Assembly: GCA_902490305.1 (NCBI GenBank)
Contig: CABUDI010000003.1
Span: 1 to 64,000 of the forward strand
Direction of reading: 5' to 3'
DNA from: an uncultured Collinsella sp.
GTDB lineage: Bacteria; Actinomycetota; Coriobacteriia; Coriobacteriales; Coriobacteriaceae
Length of the DNA: 64,000 bases
Below are positions 1-7,493 of this stretch, one piece after another. Below the pieces are notes generated by a model that saw nothing but the letters and a program-made list of their open reading frames with translations, made no database searches and was not told the origin of the DNA. The position numbers and the translations under genes were made by a program. Each line of letters opens with the position of its first letter. Positions within the stretch are counted from its first letter, which is position 1.

Positions 1-104
1 CCGGGCTGGAGGAGGCCGCGAAGGCCTACGGCAAGTCGGTCTACGGCCGGCACCTCAAGAAGGTCGCCGCCGGCGAGATCGTCAACAGCCCGCGCGAGTA
101 CTAG
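1..104 (+). CDS. rfbA: Glucose-1-phosphate thymidylyltransferase, C-terminal fragment
   Basis: Only the last 33 codons are present, read in frame from base 3 to the TAG at 102-104. The tail contains a YGRHLKK segment, which resembles the YGxxLxK ending of RmlA/RfbA proteins. That enzyme makes dTDP-glucose from glucose-1-phosphate and dTTP, the first step of dTDP-L-rhamnose synthesis. The call rests mostly on position: rfbB starts 19 bases downstream and an rfbC-rfbD fusion follows. The fragment is too short for domain evidence, so another sugar nucleotidyltransferase is possible. Confidence 0.6.
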   Translation, partial: GLEEAAKAYGKSVYGRHLKKVAAGEIVNSPREY

Positions 105-123
105 GAACTGAGGAGACATGCAT

Positions 124-1146
124 ATGGCAGAGGAGACCTTCTCCCCCAAGAACATCATCGTCACGGGCGGCTGCGGCTTCATCGGCAGCAACTTCGTGCA
201 CTACGTGGTGGACAACCACCCGGGCGTCCACGTCACCGTCCTGGACAAGCTGACCTACGCGGGCAACCCCGAGAACATCGCGGGGCTGCCCTCCGACCGC
301 GTGGAGCTCGTCGTGGGCGACATCTGCGACGCGGAGCTGCTGGACCGCATCGTCCCGGGCCACGACGCCATCGTGCACTACGCCGCCGAGAGCCACAACG
401 ACAATTCCATCGCGGACCCCGAGCCGTTCCTGCGCACCAACGTGGAGGGCACCTTCCGCCTGCTGGAGGCCGTGAGGAAATACGGCATCCGCTACCACCA
501 CGTCTCCACCGACGAGGTCTACGGCGACCTTGCGCTCGACGACCCCGCCAAGTTCACCGAGGAGACGCCGTATCACCCGAGCAGCCCGTACTCGAGCACC
601 AAGGCGTCCTCCGACATGCTGGTCCGCGCCTGGACCCGCACCTACGGCCTGCGCACCACGATCTCCAACTGCTCCAACAACTACGGCCCCTACCAGCACG
701 TGGAGAAGTTCATCCCGCGCCAGATCACCAACATCGTCGACGGCGTGCGCCCCAAGCTCTACGGGAGGGGCGAGAACGTCCGCGACTGGATCCACACCGA
801 GGACCACTCCTCGGCCGTCTGGGACATCCTCACCAAGGGCCGCATGGGGGAGACCTACCTCATCGGCGCCAATGGGGAGAGGAACAACATCACGGTCCTG
901 CGCATGATCCTGGAGGCGATGGGGCGCGACCCCGAGGACTTCGACTGGGTCGCCGACCGCCCCGGCCATGACCGCCGCTACGCCATCGACAGCACGAAGC
1001 TCCAGCGCGAGCTCGGCTGGAGGCCGGCGCACACCGACTTCGCCGAGGGGCTCAGGCAGACGATCGACTGGTACGTCGCCAACGAGTCTTGGTGGCGCCC
1101 GGCCAAGGAGGCCACCGAGGCGCGCTACCGCGCACAGGGGCAGTAG
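124..1146 (+). CDS. rfbB: dTDP-glucose 4,6-dehydratase
   Basis: This enzyme converts dTDP-glucose to dTDP-4-keto-6-deoxyglucose, the second step of dTDP-L-rhamnose synthesis. It is an extended short-chain dehydrogenase of 340 residues. The NAD-binding GGCGFIG lies at residues 15-21, the catalytic T-D-E at about 129-131, and the YSSTK (YxxxK) at 156-160. ATG at 118 is also in frame, but AGGAG at 111-115 lies 8 bases before ATG 124 and only 2 before ATG 118, so 124 is preferred. Arginine is often encoded by AGG here, which is rare in the housekeeping genes further right. That suggests the surface-polysaccharide genes have a different origin. Confidence 0.95.
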   Translation: MAEETFSPKNIIVTGGCGFIGSNFVHYVVDNHPGVHVTVLDKLTYAGNPENIAGLPSDRVELVVGDICDAELLDRIVPGHDAIVHYAAESHNDNSIADPEPFLRTNVEGTFRLLEAVRKYGIRYHHVSTDEVYGDLALDDPAKFTEETPYHPSSPYSSTKASSDMLVRAWTRTYGLRTTISNCSNNYGPYQHVEKFIPRQITNIVDGVRPKLYGRGENVRDWIHTEDHSSAVWDILTKGRMGETYLIGANGERNNITVLRMILEAMGRDPEDFDWVADRPGHDRRYAIDSTKLQRELGWRPAHTDFAEGLRQTIDWYVANESWWRPAKEATEARYRAQGQ

Positions 1147-1160
1147 GAGGGGATAGATCT

Positions 1161-2615
1161 ATGGCAGACATCGCATTCGAGAAGGAACTCGCCGCCGCCG
1201 AGACCGGCATCGAGGGCCTCAAGGTCGTCGACCTCGCCGTCCACGGCGACTCGCGCGGCTGGTTCAAGGAGAACTGGCAGCGCGCCAAGATGACCGCCCT
1301 GGGCATCCCGGACCTCAGGGTCGTCCAGAACAACATCTCCTACAACGACAGCCGCGGCGTCACCCGCGGCATCCACGCCGAGCCCTGGGACAAGTTCATC
1401 TCCGTGGCGCGCGGCAGCGTCTTCGGCGCCTGGGTGGACCTGCGCGAGGGCAGCGAGACCTACGGGAAGGTGTTCACCTGCACGCTCGACCCGTCCAAGG
1501 CCATCTACGTCCCGCGCGGCGTGGGCAACTCCTTCCAGGCCCTGGAGGACGGCACCGCCTACACCTACCTGGTGGACGCCCACTGGTCCCTCGAGCTCAA
1601 GAAGACCTACACCTTCGTGAACCTCGCCGACCCCGAGCTCGCCATCGAGTGGCCGATCCCGCTCGATGAGGCCACCGTCTCCGAGGCCGACCTCAACCAC
1701 CCGATGCTCAGGGACGTCGCCCCAATGGCGCCCAAGAGGACGCTCGTCACCGGCTGCAACGGCCAGCTGGGCCATGCTGTGCGCAGGCTGGCGGAGGAGC
1801 GCGGCGTCGCCAAGGACTTCGACTTCTGCGACATCGACACCTTCGATATGTCAGACCCGGACGCCTACACACAGTACGACTGGTCGCTCTACGGCACCGT
1901 GATCAACTGCGGCGCCTACACCGCCGTGGATAGGGCGGAGACCGCCGAGGGCCGCGCGACCGCCTGGAAGGCCAACGCGACCGGCCCCGCCCTCCTCGCC
2001 CGCACATGCTCTGATCACGGGATCACCCTCGTCCACGTGTCCTCCGACTACGTCTTCGACGGCACCGCCGAGGTGCACGACGAGGACGAGCCCTTCTCTC
2101 CGCTGTCCGTCTACGGCCAGACCAAGGCCGCCGGCGACATCGCCGTGGCCGGGTGCCCGCGCCACTACATCATGCGCTCCAGCTGGGTCATCGGCGAGGG
2201 CCGCAACTTCGTCAAGACGATGAAGGGCCTGTCCGACCGCGTCGCCGACCCCGAGGACGGGCTCGAGCAGGTCACGGTCGTTGACGACCAGCTGGGCCGC
2301 CTGACCTTCACGCGCGACATGGCCGAGGCCATCTTCCACGTGCTGGGGACGCACGCCCCCTACGGCACCTACGACTGCACCGGCTCCGGCACCGTCAAGT
2401 CCTGGGCCGATATCGCCCGCGCCGTCTTCGAGGCCGCCAACGGCAACGGGGACAGGGTCGTGCCGGTATCGACCGCCGACTACTACACGAGCGCCGAGGG
2501 CCCCGTCGCCCCGCGCCCGGTCCACTCCGCGCTCGACCTGTCCAAGCTCGAGGCTGCCGGCTTCCACATGCCCGACTGGGAGGAAGAGCTGGGGGAGTAC
2601 ATCAAGACGCTCTAG
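1161..2615 (+). CDS. rfbCD: Fused dTDP-4-dehydrorhamnose 3,5-epimerase / dTDP-4-dehydrorhamnose reductase
   Basis: One 484-residue protein carries the last two steps of dTDP-L-rhamnose synthesis. Residues 1 to about 185 are an RmlC-like cupin, with the catalytic-type histidine in RGIHAE and conserved GSVFGAWVDLREG. From about residue 190 an RmlD reductase follows, with the NAD-binding TGCNGQLG and a YGQTK (YxxxK) at about 318-322. In the cupin, the usual AHGF-like loop reads VGNSF, so that histidine is missing. The chosen ATG has AGGAGG at 1145-1150. Reading frames further upstream overlap rfbB and lack homology. Fusions of these two enzymes are known in some Gram-positive bacteria. The gene ends just before a strong terminator. 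Confidence 0.93.
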   Translation: MADIAFEKELAAAETGIEGLKVVDLAVHGDSRGWFKENWQRAKMTALGIPDLRVVQNNISYNDSRGVTRGIHAEPWDKFISVARGSVFGAWVDLREGSETYGKVFTCTLDPSKAIYVPRGVGNSFQALEDGTAYTYLVDAHWSLELKKTYTFVNLADPELAIEWPIPLDEATVSEADLNHPMLRDVAPMAPKRTLVTGCNGQLGHAVRRLAEERGVAKDFDFCDIDTFDMSDPDAYTQYDWSLYGTVINCGAYTAVDRAETAEGRATAWKANATGPALLARTCSDHGITLVHVSSDYVFDGTAEVHDEDEPFSPLSVYGQTKAAGDIAVAGCPRHYIMRSSWVIGEGRNFVKTMKGLSDRVADPEDGLEQVTVVDDQLGRLTFTRDMAEAIFHVLGTHAPYGTYDCTGSGTVKSWADIARAVFEAANGNGDRVVPVSTADYYTSAEGPVAPRPVHSALDLSKLEAAGFHMPDWEEELGEYIKTL

Positions 2616-2637
2616 CCGCTATTAACTTTTCGAGAGT

Positions 2638-2668
2638 AAAAGCCGCCGTTCTTTAACGGCGGCTTTTC
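2638..2668. terminator. Bidirectional intrinsic terminator between rfbCD and the convergent glycosyltransferase
   Basis: A perfect 13-bp stem pairs 2638-2650 with 2655-2667 around a CTTT loop. It has A-run and T-run flanks, so it can stop transcription from either side. It lies between the convergent rfbCD and glycosyltransferase genes. Confidence 0.9.
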
Positions 2669-2717
2669 TTGTTGGTGGCTATCTGCGCAGTGGTGCCAAT
2701 AGTATTTTGCGGAAGAT

Positions 2718-3689
2718 CTACCTCTCGCTTGGCATGGAAGTAGGGTGGCCGGGCTGGTCGTCGTAGGCGTATTTGCTGTACACGTTGACCTCCCACTGCT
2801 TTTTTTCGACCTTTGCTACAGAATCTAGGATGAAGCCGGTCGCAAGGCTCAGGCCGCATAGGAACATAAACGAGGCGGCGAGCATAGCGGTGGGGAAGCG
2901 CGGGACGAGGCCGGTCTGGAAATATTCGACAACGATGGGCATGCCCAGGGCGAGGCCGAATACCGCGAACAGAAGCGCAACGAGGCTGAAGAACTTCAGC
3001 GGGCGGTAGTCCTTGAACAGCGTGCCGATCATCGCAACGACTTTAATGCCGTCGCTCACGGTGTTGAGTTTGGACTCGGAACCCTCGGGACGGTCGCGGT
3101 ACTCGATGGGCACATCTTTGATGCGCCAGCGGTGGTCGACGGCGTGGATCGAGAGCTCGGTTTCGATCTGAAAGCCCTCGGAAAGCACTGGGAAGGTTTT
3201 AACGAACGGGCGGCTCATGGCGCGGTAGCCTGTCATGACGTCATCGAAGCTGTAGCCATAGATCCACTTGATCATGGCGCGGACCAGATTATTGCCAAAG
3301 CCGTGGAAGGCACGCTTGTTCTCCTCGGCGTAGGTGCCGTTGGAAAGGCGATCGCCTACGGTCATGTCGGCCGTGCCGTTAAGGATGGGCTCGCAGAGGG
3401 CCTTGGCCGCCTCGGCGGGGTAGGTGTCGTCTCCGTCGACCATCAGGTAGCAATCGGCGTCGATATCGCGAAACATCTGGCGGCACACGTTGCCCTTTCC
3501 CTGACGGGGCTCAAAGCGGACTGTGGCGCCGTGCTCGGTGGCAATGCGTGAGGTATCGTCCGACGAGTTGTTGTCATAGACATAGACCGTCGCCTGCGGA
3601 AGCTCGCGGTGAAAGTCGTCGATGACTTTGCCGATCGTGAGCGCTTCGTTGTAGCAAGGGATGATGACGGCGATGGATTCAGAATTCAC
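2718..3689 (-). CDS. Membrane-anchored family 2 glycosyltransferase
   Basis: A 323-residue GT-A glycosyltransferase with the family-2 opening IIPCYNEALTIG and a metal-binding DGDDTYP around residues 83-89. Two C-terminal hydrophobic spans (about 230-255 and 270-295) anchor it in the membrane. This layout matches polyprenyl-phosphate sugar transferases of the DPM1/GtrB/ArnC type, which load a sugar onto a lipid carrier at the cytoplasmic face. The start is GTG at 3687-3689, with AAGGAG 7-8 bases upstream. It diverges from the ABC exporter and converges with rhamnose synthesis, so a role in surface polysaccharide assembly is inferred. The sugar donor cannot be told from sequence. Confidence 0.85.
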   Translation of the reverse strand: MNSESIAVIIPCYNEALTIGKVIDDFHRELPQATVYVYDNNSSDDTSRIATEHGATVRFEPRQGKGNVCRQMFRDIDADCYLMVDGDDTYPAEAAKALCEPILNGTADMTVGDRLSNGTYAEENKRAFHGFGNNLVRAMIKWIYGYSFDDVMTGYRAMSRPFVKTFPVLSEGFQIETELSIHAVDHRWRIKDVPIEYRDRPEGSESKLNTVSDGIKVVAMIGTLFKDYRPLKFFSLVALLFAVFGLALGMPIVVEYFQTGLVPRFPTAMLAASFMFLCGLSLATGFILDSVAKVEKKQWEVNVYSKYAYDDQPGHPTSMPSER

Positions 3690-3849
3690 TTAATGCTCCT
3701 TATACATTCAATCCTAGAAAGTATAGCCGTTTGGGCCTGGCATCCTAAGATGTGGGTTAGTTCTCCAGTTTTGTTGCGCGAATCGTTTGCATGGCCGTCG
3801 GGTCTATACTGTTCGTTTGTCAACGATTACGAGTAAAGGAGTTGCATCC

Positions 3850-4695
3850 GTGTCGGATCAGACAAAGCAACAAGAAACTCGCAGTCTGCCTGCGACGTTT
3901 GCTAAGAACGAATTTGAGAAGGACGCGTTTATCCTTCGTCAGCTGGTTACCAAGGATTTTAAGATCAAGTATCGCCGTAGCGTTCTGGGCGTCGCATGGT
4001 CGGTGCTCAACCCGCTGCTGATGATGATCGTCATGGCTATCGTGTTCTCGACGATTTTTGGCCAGGGCCGCAATGGCTCAATGACGCCCGAGATGTACCC
4101 GCTGTACTTGATCGTGGGTAACATCACCTTTGCCGTCATGTCTGAGTCTACTAACCAGGCCCTGACGTCGATCGTGGGCGCTGCCCCTCTGCTCAAGAAG
4201 GTTAAGGTGCACCGCTGGGTTTTCCCGGTGCAGAAGGTGCTCTTCTCGCTGGTCAACTTTGCCTTCTCGCTGGTCGCCGTCGCCATCGTCATGCTGTGGT
4301 TCCGCGTTATGCCTTCTTGGCACCTGATTCTGTTGCCGGTTTGCCTGCTGCTGCTTATGTGCTTCTGCATGGGCCTGGGCATGATGCTCTCTGCCCTTAC
4401 GGTCTTCTTCCGCGACGTTATGCATCTGTGGAGCGTCGTCATTACGGCGTGGACTTACATTACGCCCATCTTCTGGACGACTGACTATATTGCGCAAATG
4501 CCGCATCTCGTGCGTATCTTGATGTATGCGAACCCCATGTTCAACTACCTGCAGTTTATGCGCGATATCTTCCTGTTCCAGACTACGCCCTCGCTTATGA
4601 CGTTTGGTATGTGCGTCGCTTGGGCGGTTCTTGCGCTTATTATTGGCTATACCGTGTTCCATAAGTCCGAGCGCAAATTTATCCTCTACATCTAA
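3850..4695 (+). CDS. ABC-2 type polysaccharide exporter permease (Wzm/RgpC/TagG type)
   Basis: A 281-residue inner-membrane protein with about six hydrophobic spans. Its N-terminal half holds the KDFKIKYRRSVLGVAWSVLNP motif region typical of O-antigen, teichoic-acid and rhamnan exporter permeases. GTG at 3850 is chosen because AAGGAG (3836-3841) lies 8 bases upstream. An earlier ATG at 3787 has no such site. A TATACT element at 3805-3810 could be the -10 box of its promoter, though no good -35 is visible. The ATPase partner starts 11 bases after the stop. Together with the rhamnose genes this suggests export of a rhamnose-containing wall polysaccharide. Confidence 0.92.
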   Translation: MSDQTKQQETRSLPATFAKNEFEKDAFILRQLVTKDFKIKYRRSVLGVAWSVLNPLLMMIVMAIVFSTIFGQGRNGSMTPEMYPLYLIVGNITFAVMSESTNQALTSIVGAAPLLKKVKVHRWVFPVQKVLFSLVNFAFSLVAVAIVMLWFRVMPSWHLILLPVCLLLLMCFCMGLGMMLSALTVFFRDVMHLWSVVITAWTYITPIFWTTDYIAQMPHLVRILMYANPMFNYLQFMRDIFLFQTTPSLMTFGMCVAWAVLALIIGYTVFHKSERKFILYI

Positions 4696-4706
4696 GGAGT
4701 GCTGTG

Positions 4707-5474
4707 ATGACTGAATCTGTTGTTGATTACAGCGAGCAGCCTCTGGCTGTCGAGGTCGACGACGTCACCATGATCTTTAACATGGCGTCCGAGTCGCTGA
4801 CCAACCTCAAGGAGTACTTCATCAAGCTTGCCAAGCATGAGTTGTTCTTTGAGGAGTTTAGGGCGCTTAAGCATATCTCGTTTGATATTCATCGTGGCGA
4901 GGTCGTGGGTCTGGTCGGCACCAATGGCTCCGGCAAGTCTACGATGCTTAAGATTATCGCTGGCGTGCTTGAGCCAAGCGAGGGCAGCGTTAAGGTTCAT
5001 GGCAATATCGCACCGTTGATTGAGCTTGGTGCCGGCTTTGACCCCGAGCTGACCGCCCGTGAGAACATCTACCTGAACGGCGCTCTACTCGGCTATACCA
5101 AGGAGTTCATCGATGCCAACTTTGACGGCATTATCGAGTTCGCAGAGCTGCAGAACTTTGTCGATATGCCGCTTAAGAACTTCTCCTCGGGCATGGTGGC
5201 GCGTATCGCCTTTGCAATCGCGACGATTACCGAGCCCGATATTCTGATCGTTGACGAGACGCTGTCCGTCGGTGATGTGTTCTTCCAGCAAAAGTGTGAG
5301 GCCCGCATCCAGCACTTTATTCAGAGCGGTGATGTGACGGTTCTGTTCGTTTCGCACTCCATGGAGCAGGTTGAGCGCATCTGCCAGCGTGCCGTTTGGA
5401 TTGAGAAGGGTGACCTTCGCATGGACGGCCCGGTCGATGAGGTCTGCAAGGCGTACCGCGAGCAGTTCAACTAG
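4707..5474 (+). CDS. ABC polysaccharide exporter ATPase (Wzt/RgpD/TagH type)
   Basis: A 255-residue nucleotide-binding subunit partnering the permease just upstream. It has Walker A GTNGSGKST near residues 72-80, an ABC signature LKNFSSGMVAR, and Walker B ILIVDETLSVGD. The N-terminal region contains the MASESLTNLKEY segment common to TagH-type ATPases. It lacks the C-terminal carbohydrate-binding domain found in longer Wzt proteins. ATG 4707 has AAGGAG 7 bases upstream, overlapping the end of the permease gene. GTG at 4704 is the alternative start. The pair probably forms a two-gene operon. Confidence 0.93.
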   Translation: MTESVVDYSEQPLAVEVDDVTMIFNMASESLTNLKEYFIKLAKHELFFEEFRALKHISFDIHRGEVVGLVGTNGSGKSTMLKIIAGVLEPSEGSVKVHGNIAPLIELGAGFDPELTARENIYLNGALLGYTKEFIDANFDGIIEFAELQNFVDMPLKNFSSGMVARIAFAIATITEPDILIVDETLSVGDVFFQQKCEARIQHFIQSGDVTVLFVSHSMEQVERICQRAVWIEKGDLRMDGPVDEVCKAYREQFN

Positions 5475-5528
5475 GTTATAATTACTTGCGCCTGACAGGC
5501 TTGCGCTTGCTTGGGCGTGCGGTTATTT

Positions 5529-5605
5529 GCTCCATTAGCTCAGTTGGATAGAGCAGGGGACTTCTAATCCCAAGGTCGACGGTTCGAATCCGCCATGGAG
5601 CACCA
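5529..5605 (+). tRNA. tRNA-Arg (anticodon TCT)
   Basis: A full cloverleaf of 77 bases with encoded CCA. The acceptor GCTCCAT pairs with ATGGAGC, the D-stem is GCTC/GAGC, the anticodon loop is CTTCTAA, and the T-loop is TTCGAAT. The anticodon TCT reads AGA (and AGG by wobble). Two stem positions do not pair: G27-A43 in the anticodon stem and A50-C64 in the T-stem. A terminator follows directly. Confidence 0.95.
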
Positions 5606-5614
5606 TCGTTTATT

Positions 5615-5646
5615 AAGCCCGGACCGCTTGGTGGTCTGGGCTTTTT
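5615..5646 (+). terminator. Intrinsic terminator of tRNA-Arg(TCT)
   Basis: An 11-bp stem (5615-5625 with 5633-5643, one G-T pair) with a 7-base loop, followed by a T-run at 5642-5646. It begins 10 bases after the tRNA. Confidence 0.85.
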
Positions 5647-5873
5647 CACATGCCGGTGTTCTTTGTTCTTGCCGGGTATACGTTTAGGCCGAAGCCGTGG
5701 CGTGAGCTGCTATTGTGCTGCTGATGTGGATTGGTTATACGGCGCGCCAAAGGGGGCTGGAGCCGAGCGTGAGCAAGCCTCTGCTTATGACGCTGCCAGC
5801 ATCGTGGTTCTTCGCGTCAATCGTACGCTGTGCCTGCGATATTGGATTGGCGTACGTGATCAAGAAGGCGTAA
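5635..5873 (+). pseudogene. Remnant of an acyltransferase family 3 membrane protein
   Basis: Two fragments in different frames look like decayed acyltransferase-3 sequence. The first, around ATG 5650, reads HMPVFFVLAGYTFRPKPW and stops at TGA 5722-5724. It resembles the HMPLFFFLSGY motif near the start of that family. The second fragment, in another frame (open from about 5706, ATG 5724), contains LPASWFFASIVR, resembling a later membrane segment of such proteins, and ends in a TAA at 5871-5873. Most of the usual length (over 300 residues) is missing and no ribosome-binding site is visible. A 108-codon frame spanning the region has no family features. The homology is judged by eye only. Confidence 0.45.
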
Positions 5874-5908
5874 CAAAAGCGGGGAGGACCAACTTGGCCC
5901 TCCCCGCT
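5871..5908 (-). terminator. Intrinsic terminator of the minus-strand ATPase gene
   Basis: On the minus strand a 10-bp GC-rich stem (5899-5908 with 5878-5887) is followed by a T-run (complement of 5875-5878). It starts 5 bases past the stop of the ATPase gene. Confidence 0.85.
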
Positions 5909-5912
5909 GTAT

Positions 5913-6914
5913 CTAGTCTGCCTTCAGGCACTCGGGCAAGACGTTTGCAACTGCATTCATCGCCTGCGGCCTCAGGTACTGCTCATTGAGCTTTGCCTTT
6001 CTGTAGGCGTAGCGAGTGTCTGCCGAGTATTTGATCAACACATCGGTGAAGAACCGCTCCCAGCTCAGGTAGTCGCGGCTTTCGATATAGCTTGAGGGAT
6101 CCTCGAGGATTTTTAAGATATCGTTACTGGGAATGAGGCCAGATTGCAGGAGTGTCCACTCGAATGATTCGGGGAGGAACAAGCGTACGTTCTTGTAAAC
6201 GCGCTGTCCGAGCACCTTTTCGATGTAGGGACCAAATGCTGCTCCGTCTCCAATAGCAAGGATGTTTTGCTCGGGACATTCGTGAATCGTACGTTTTAGA
6301 TTCGCAACGCCGGTGGCGGTATAGCAGGGGATCCCGAGTCGGTTGCAAAGAGCGTCGTAGAATTGATAGCCAGATTTGCTATCCTCGACAACTACGGCGT
6401 CGGGTACCTCGAATCCAACATTTAGATCCTGATACAGCATACTTGCCGTGTGGTCATATAGCGGCTTGGTCACCGAGTAGAAGCGCCTGTCGCTCTTGCG
6501 GCCATTGATTGTTTTACTTGTCGTGTTGACTAGCTTCAGGATCTCATCAACGCTGTAGGGGAGCTCGTTGGCATCGCGACGAGATATCAGAACAAAATAG
6601 TTGGACGAGCCGTTGACGGCTTTGGCGAAGTCCTTTGAGTAGATAAACTCGTTACCCTCATCTAGAAAGACGATTGAATCTTCGATGATCGATAGCTCGC
6701 GCTCCCAGCGTCTGCCGGAAAGCGTTTCGCAAGGCACGTCGCAACTGAGTGCAACGCCGCTTTCCGGTCCTCGGTCGTTGTAGTCGCGAATCATCGAGAT
6801 GAGCGTCGTTTTACCCGTGCCGCTGTTGCCGCGTATAAAGGAAATATTGCGCTTAAACGTGAGTGTGTATTTGACCTTTGCACGCTCTACGACAACGGTA
6901 TGCGTTCCCTTCAT
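5913..6914 (-). CDS. P-loop ATPase with a possible TOPRIM-like C-terminal half, function unknown
   Basis: A 333-residue cytoplasmic protein. Walker A GNSGTGKTT is at residues 29-37, Walker B IVFLDE at 81-86, and a sensor-like YFVLISRRD at 106-114. There is no ABC signature. Residues about 170-235 run strand-helix-strand-helix-strand, with an acidic residue after the first strand (VVVED, E177) and AIGDGAAFG (D223) at the last. This recalls a TOPRIM fold, but the second aspartate of the DxD motif is absent. The start codon shares one base with the stop of the DUF4869-like gene (TAATG), so the two are translationally coupled. Base composition is more AT-rich than in neighbouring genes, which hints at transfer. 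No function is assigned. Confidence 0.8.
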   Translation of the reverse strand: MKGTHTVVVERAKVKYTLTFKRNISFIRGNSGTGKTTLISMIRDYNDRGPESGVALSCDVPCETLSGRRWERELSIIEDSIVFLDEGNEFIYSKDFAKAVNGSSNYFVLISRRDANELPYSVDEILKLVNTTSKTINGRKSDRRFYSVTKPLYDHTASMLYQDLNVGFEVPDAVVVEDSKSGYQFYDALCNRLGIPCYTATGVANLKRTIHECPEQNILAIGDGAAFGPYIEKVLGQRVYKNVRLFLPESFEWTLLQSGLIPSNDILKILEDPSSYIESRDYLSWERFFTDVLIKYSADTRYAYRKAKLNEQYLRPQAMNAVANVLPECLKAD

Positions 6915-7363
6915 TACTCATCAACATCCAAAAAGTCATTCGTGGCGCCGACAAACTCCTGCATGTTTCTGACGATGCGGCCATCGTTTTCAATGCGGAT
7001 TTCAAAGCTCTTCCAGGGGAATTTCATGATGTGGAATAAGGTCACCATCACATCCTGCTCTTTGCCGATCTTGAGTAGCCAGCGGGCACAGTTGTCTCCG
7101 CAGGTGGATGCGTTGAACACCATATTTGGGAGATTGCGCACCAGCAGCAGCGTCTTAACGCCGCCGGACAGTTCGAGTGGGGTGATCGAGCCCAGCTGTT
7201 TGCTTACGATGTTGTGGGGACCGATGAGCTCTGATCCGTCCACGCTTTTAATAATCTGTGCGGCCATAGGGTCTTCGAACCATGAGTCCAAGTATGAGTT
7301 CCTAAAATAGGTTTCGGTATCGTAGATGGAACCGGGGTAATCCCCCAGATGGATGCTTAACAT
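6914..7363 (-). CDS. DUF4869-like protein
   Basis: A 149-residue protein recognised from memory as DUF4869-like. It opens MLSIHLGDYP and contains LSGGVKTLLLV and NASTCGDNCARWLLKIG. No catalytic motif is known to me for this family. ATG 7363 has GGAG about 7 bases upstream and matches the usual family start; a longer frame from 7453 has no homology in its extra 30 codons. Its stop overlaps the ATPase start by one base, so the two products probably act together. There are no membrane spans or signal peptide, so a cytoplasmic location is likely. Confidence 0.75.
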   Translation of the reverse strand: MLSIHLGDYPGSIYDTETYFRNSYLDSWFEDPMAAQIIKSVDGSELIGPHNIVSKQLGSITPLELSGGVKTLLLVRNLPNMVFNASTCGDNCARWLLKIGKEQDVMVTLFHIMKFPWKSFEIRIENDGRIVRNMQEFVGATNDFLDVDE

Positions 7364-7411
7364 GCGCGTCTCCAGACGTTGTGTGACTGCAATGATTATA
7401 TGCCAGTAATA

Positions 7412-7447
7412 AAGTGCCGCCAGTAGCGAGGTTGCTGCTGGCGGCAC
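7412..7447 (-). terminator. Probable terminator downstream of aroQ
   Basis: A 15-bp stem (7412-7426 with 7433-7447, one wobble pair) with a 6-base loop, about 46 bases past the aroQ stop. The following T-tract on the minus strand is short (TTATTAC), so termination may be partial. It separates the aromatic operon from the DUF4869 module. Confidence 0.55.
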
Positions 7448-7493
7448 TGGCATTATTAGCGTGTGAATCGCGTTGATGGATTTGCTCGCGAGG

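Noticed and set aside
5663..5989. A 108-codon plus-strand frame spanning the acyltransferase remnant and a terminator
   Set aside because: It crosses the terminator at 5871-5908 and runs into the ATPase gene. Its translation has no recognisable features, whereas the two other frames carry the acyltransferase-like segments.
5913..6914. Calling the ATPase an OLD-family anti-phage nuclease
   Set aside because: The TOPRIM-like half lacks the second aspartate of DxD, and the ATPase lacks the ABC signature of OLD proteins. Function is left open.
5529..7493. A genomic island with attachment sites at tRNA-Arg(TCT)
   Set aside because: I looked for a second copy of the tRNA 3' end near 7380-7490 and for an integrase and found neither. 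The tRNA hotspot idea is kept only as a weaker finding.
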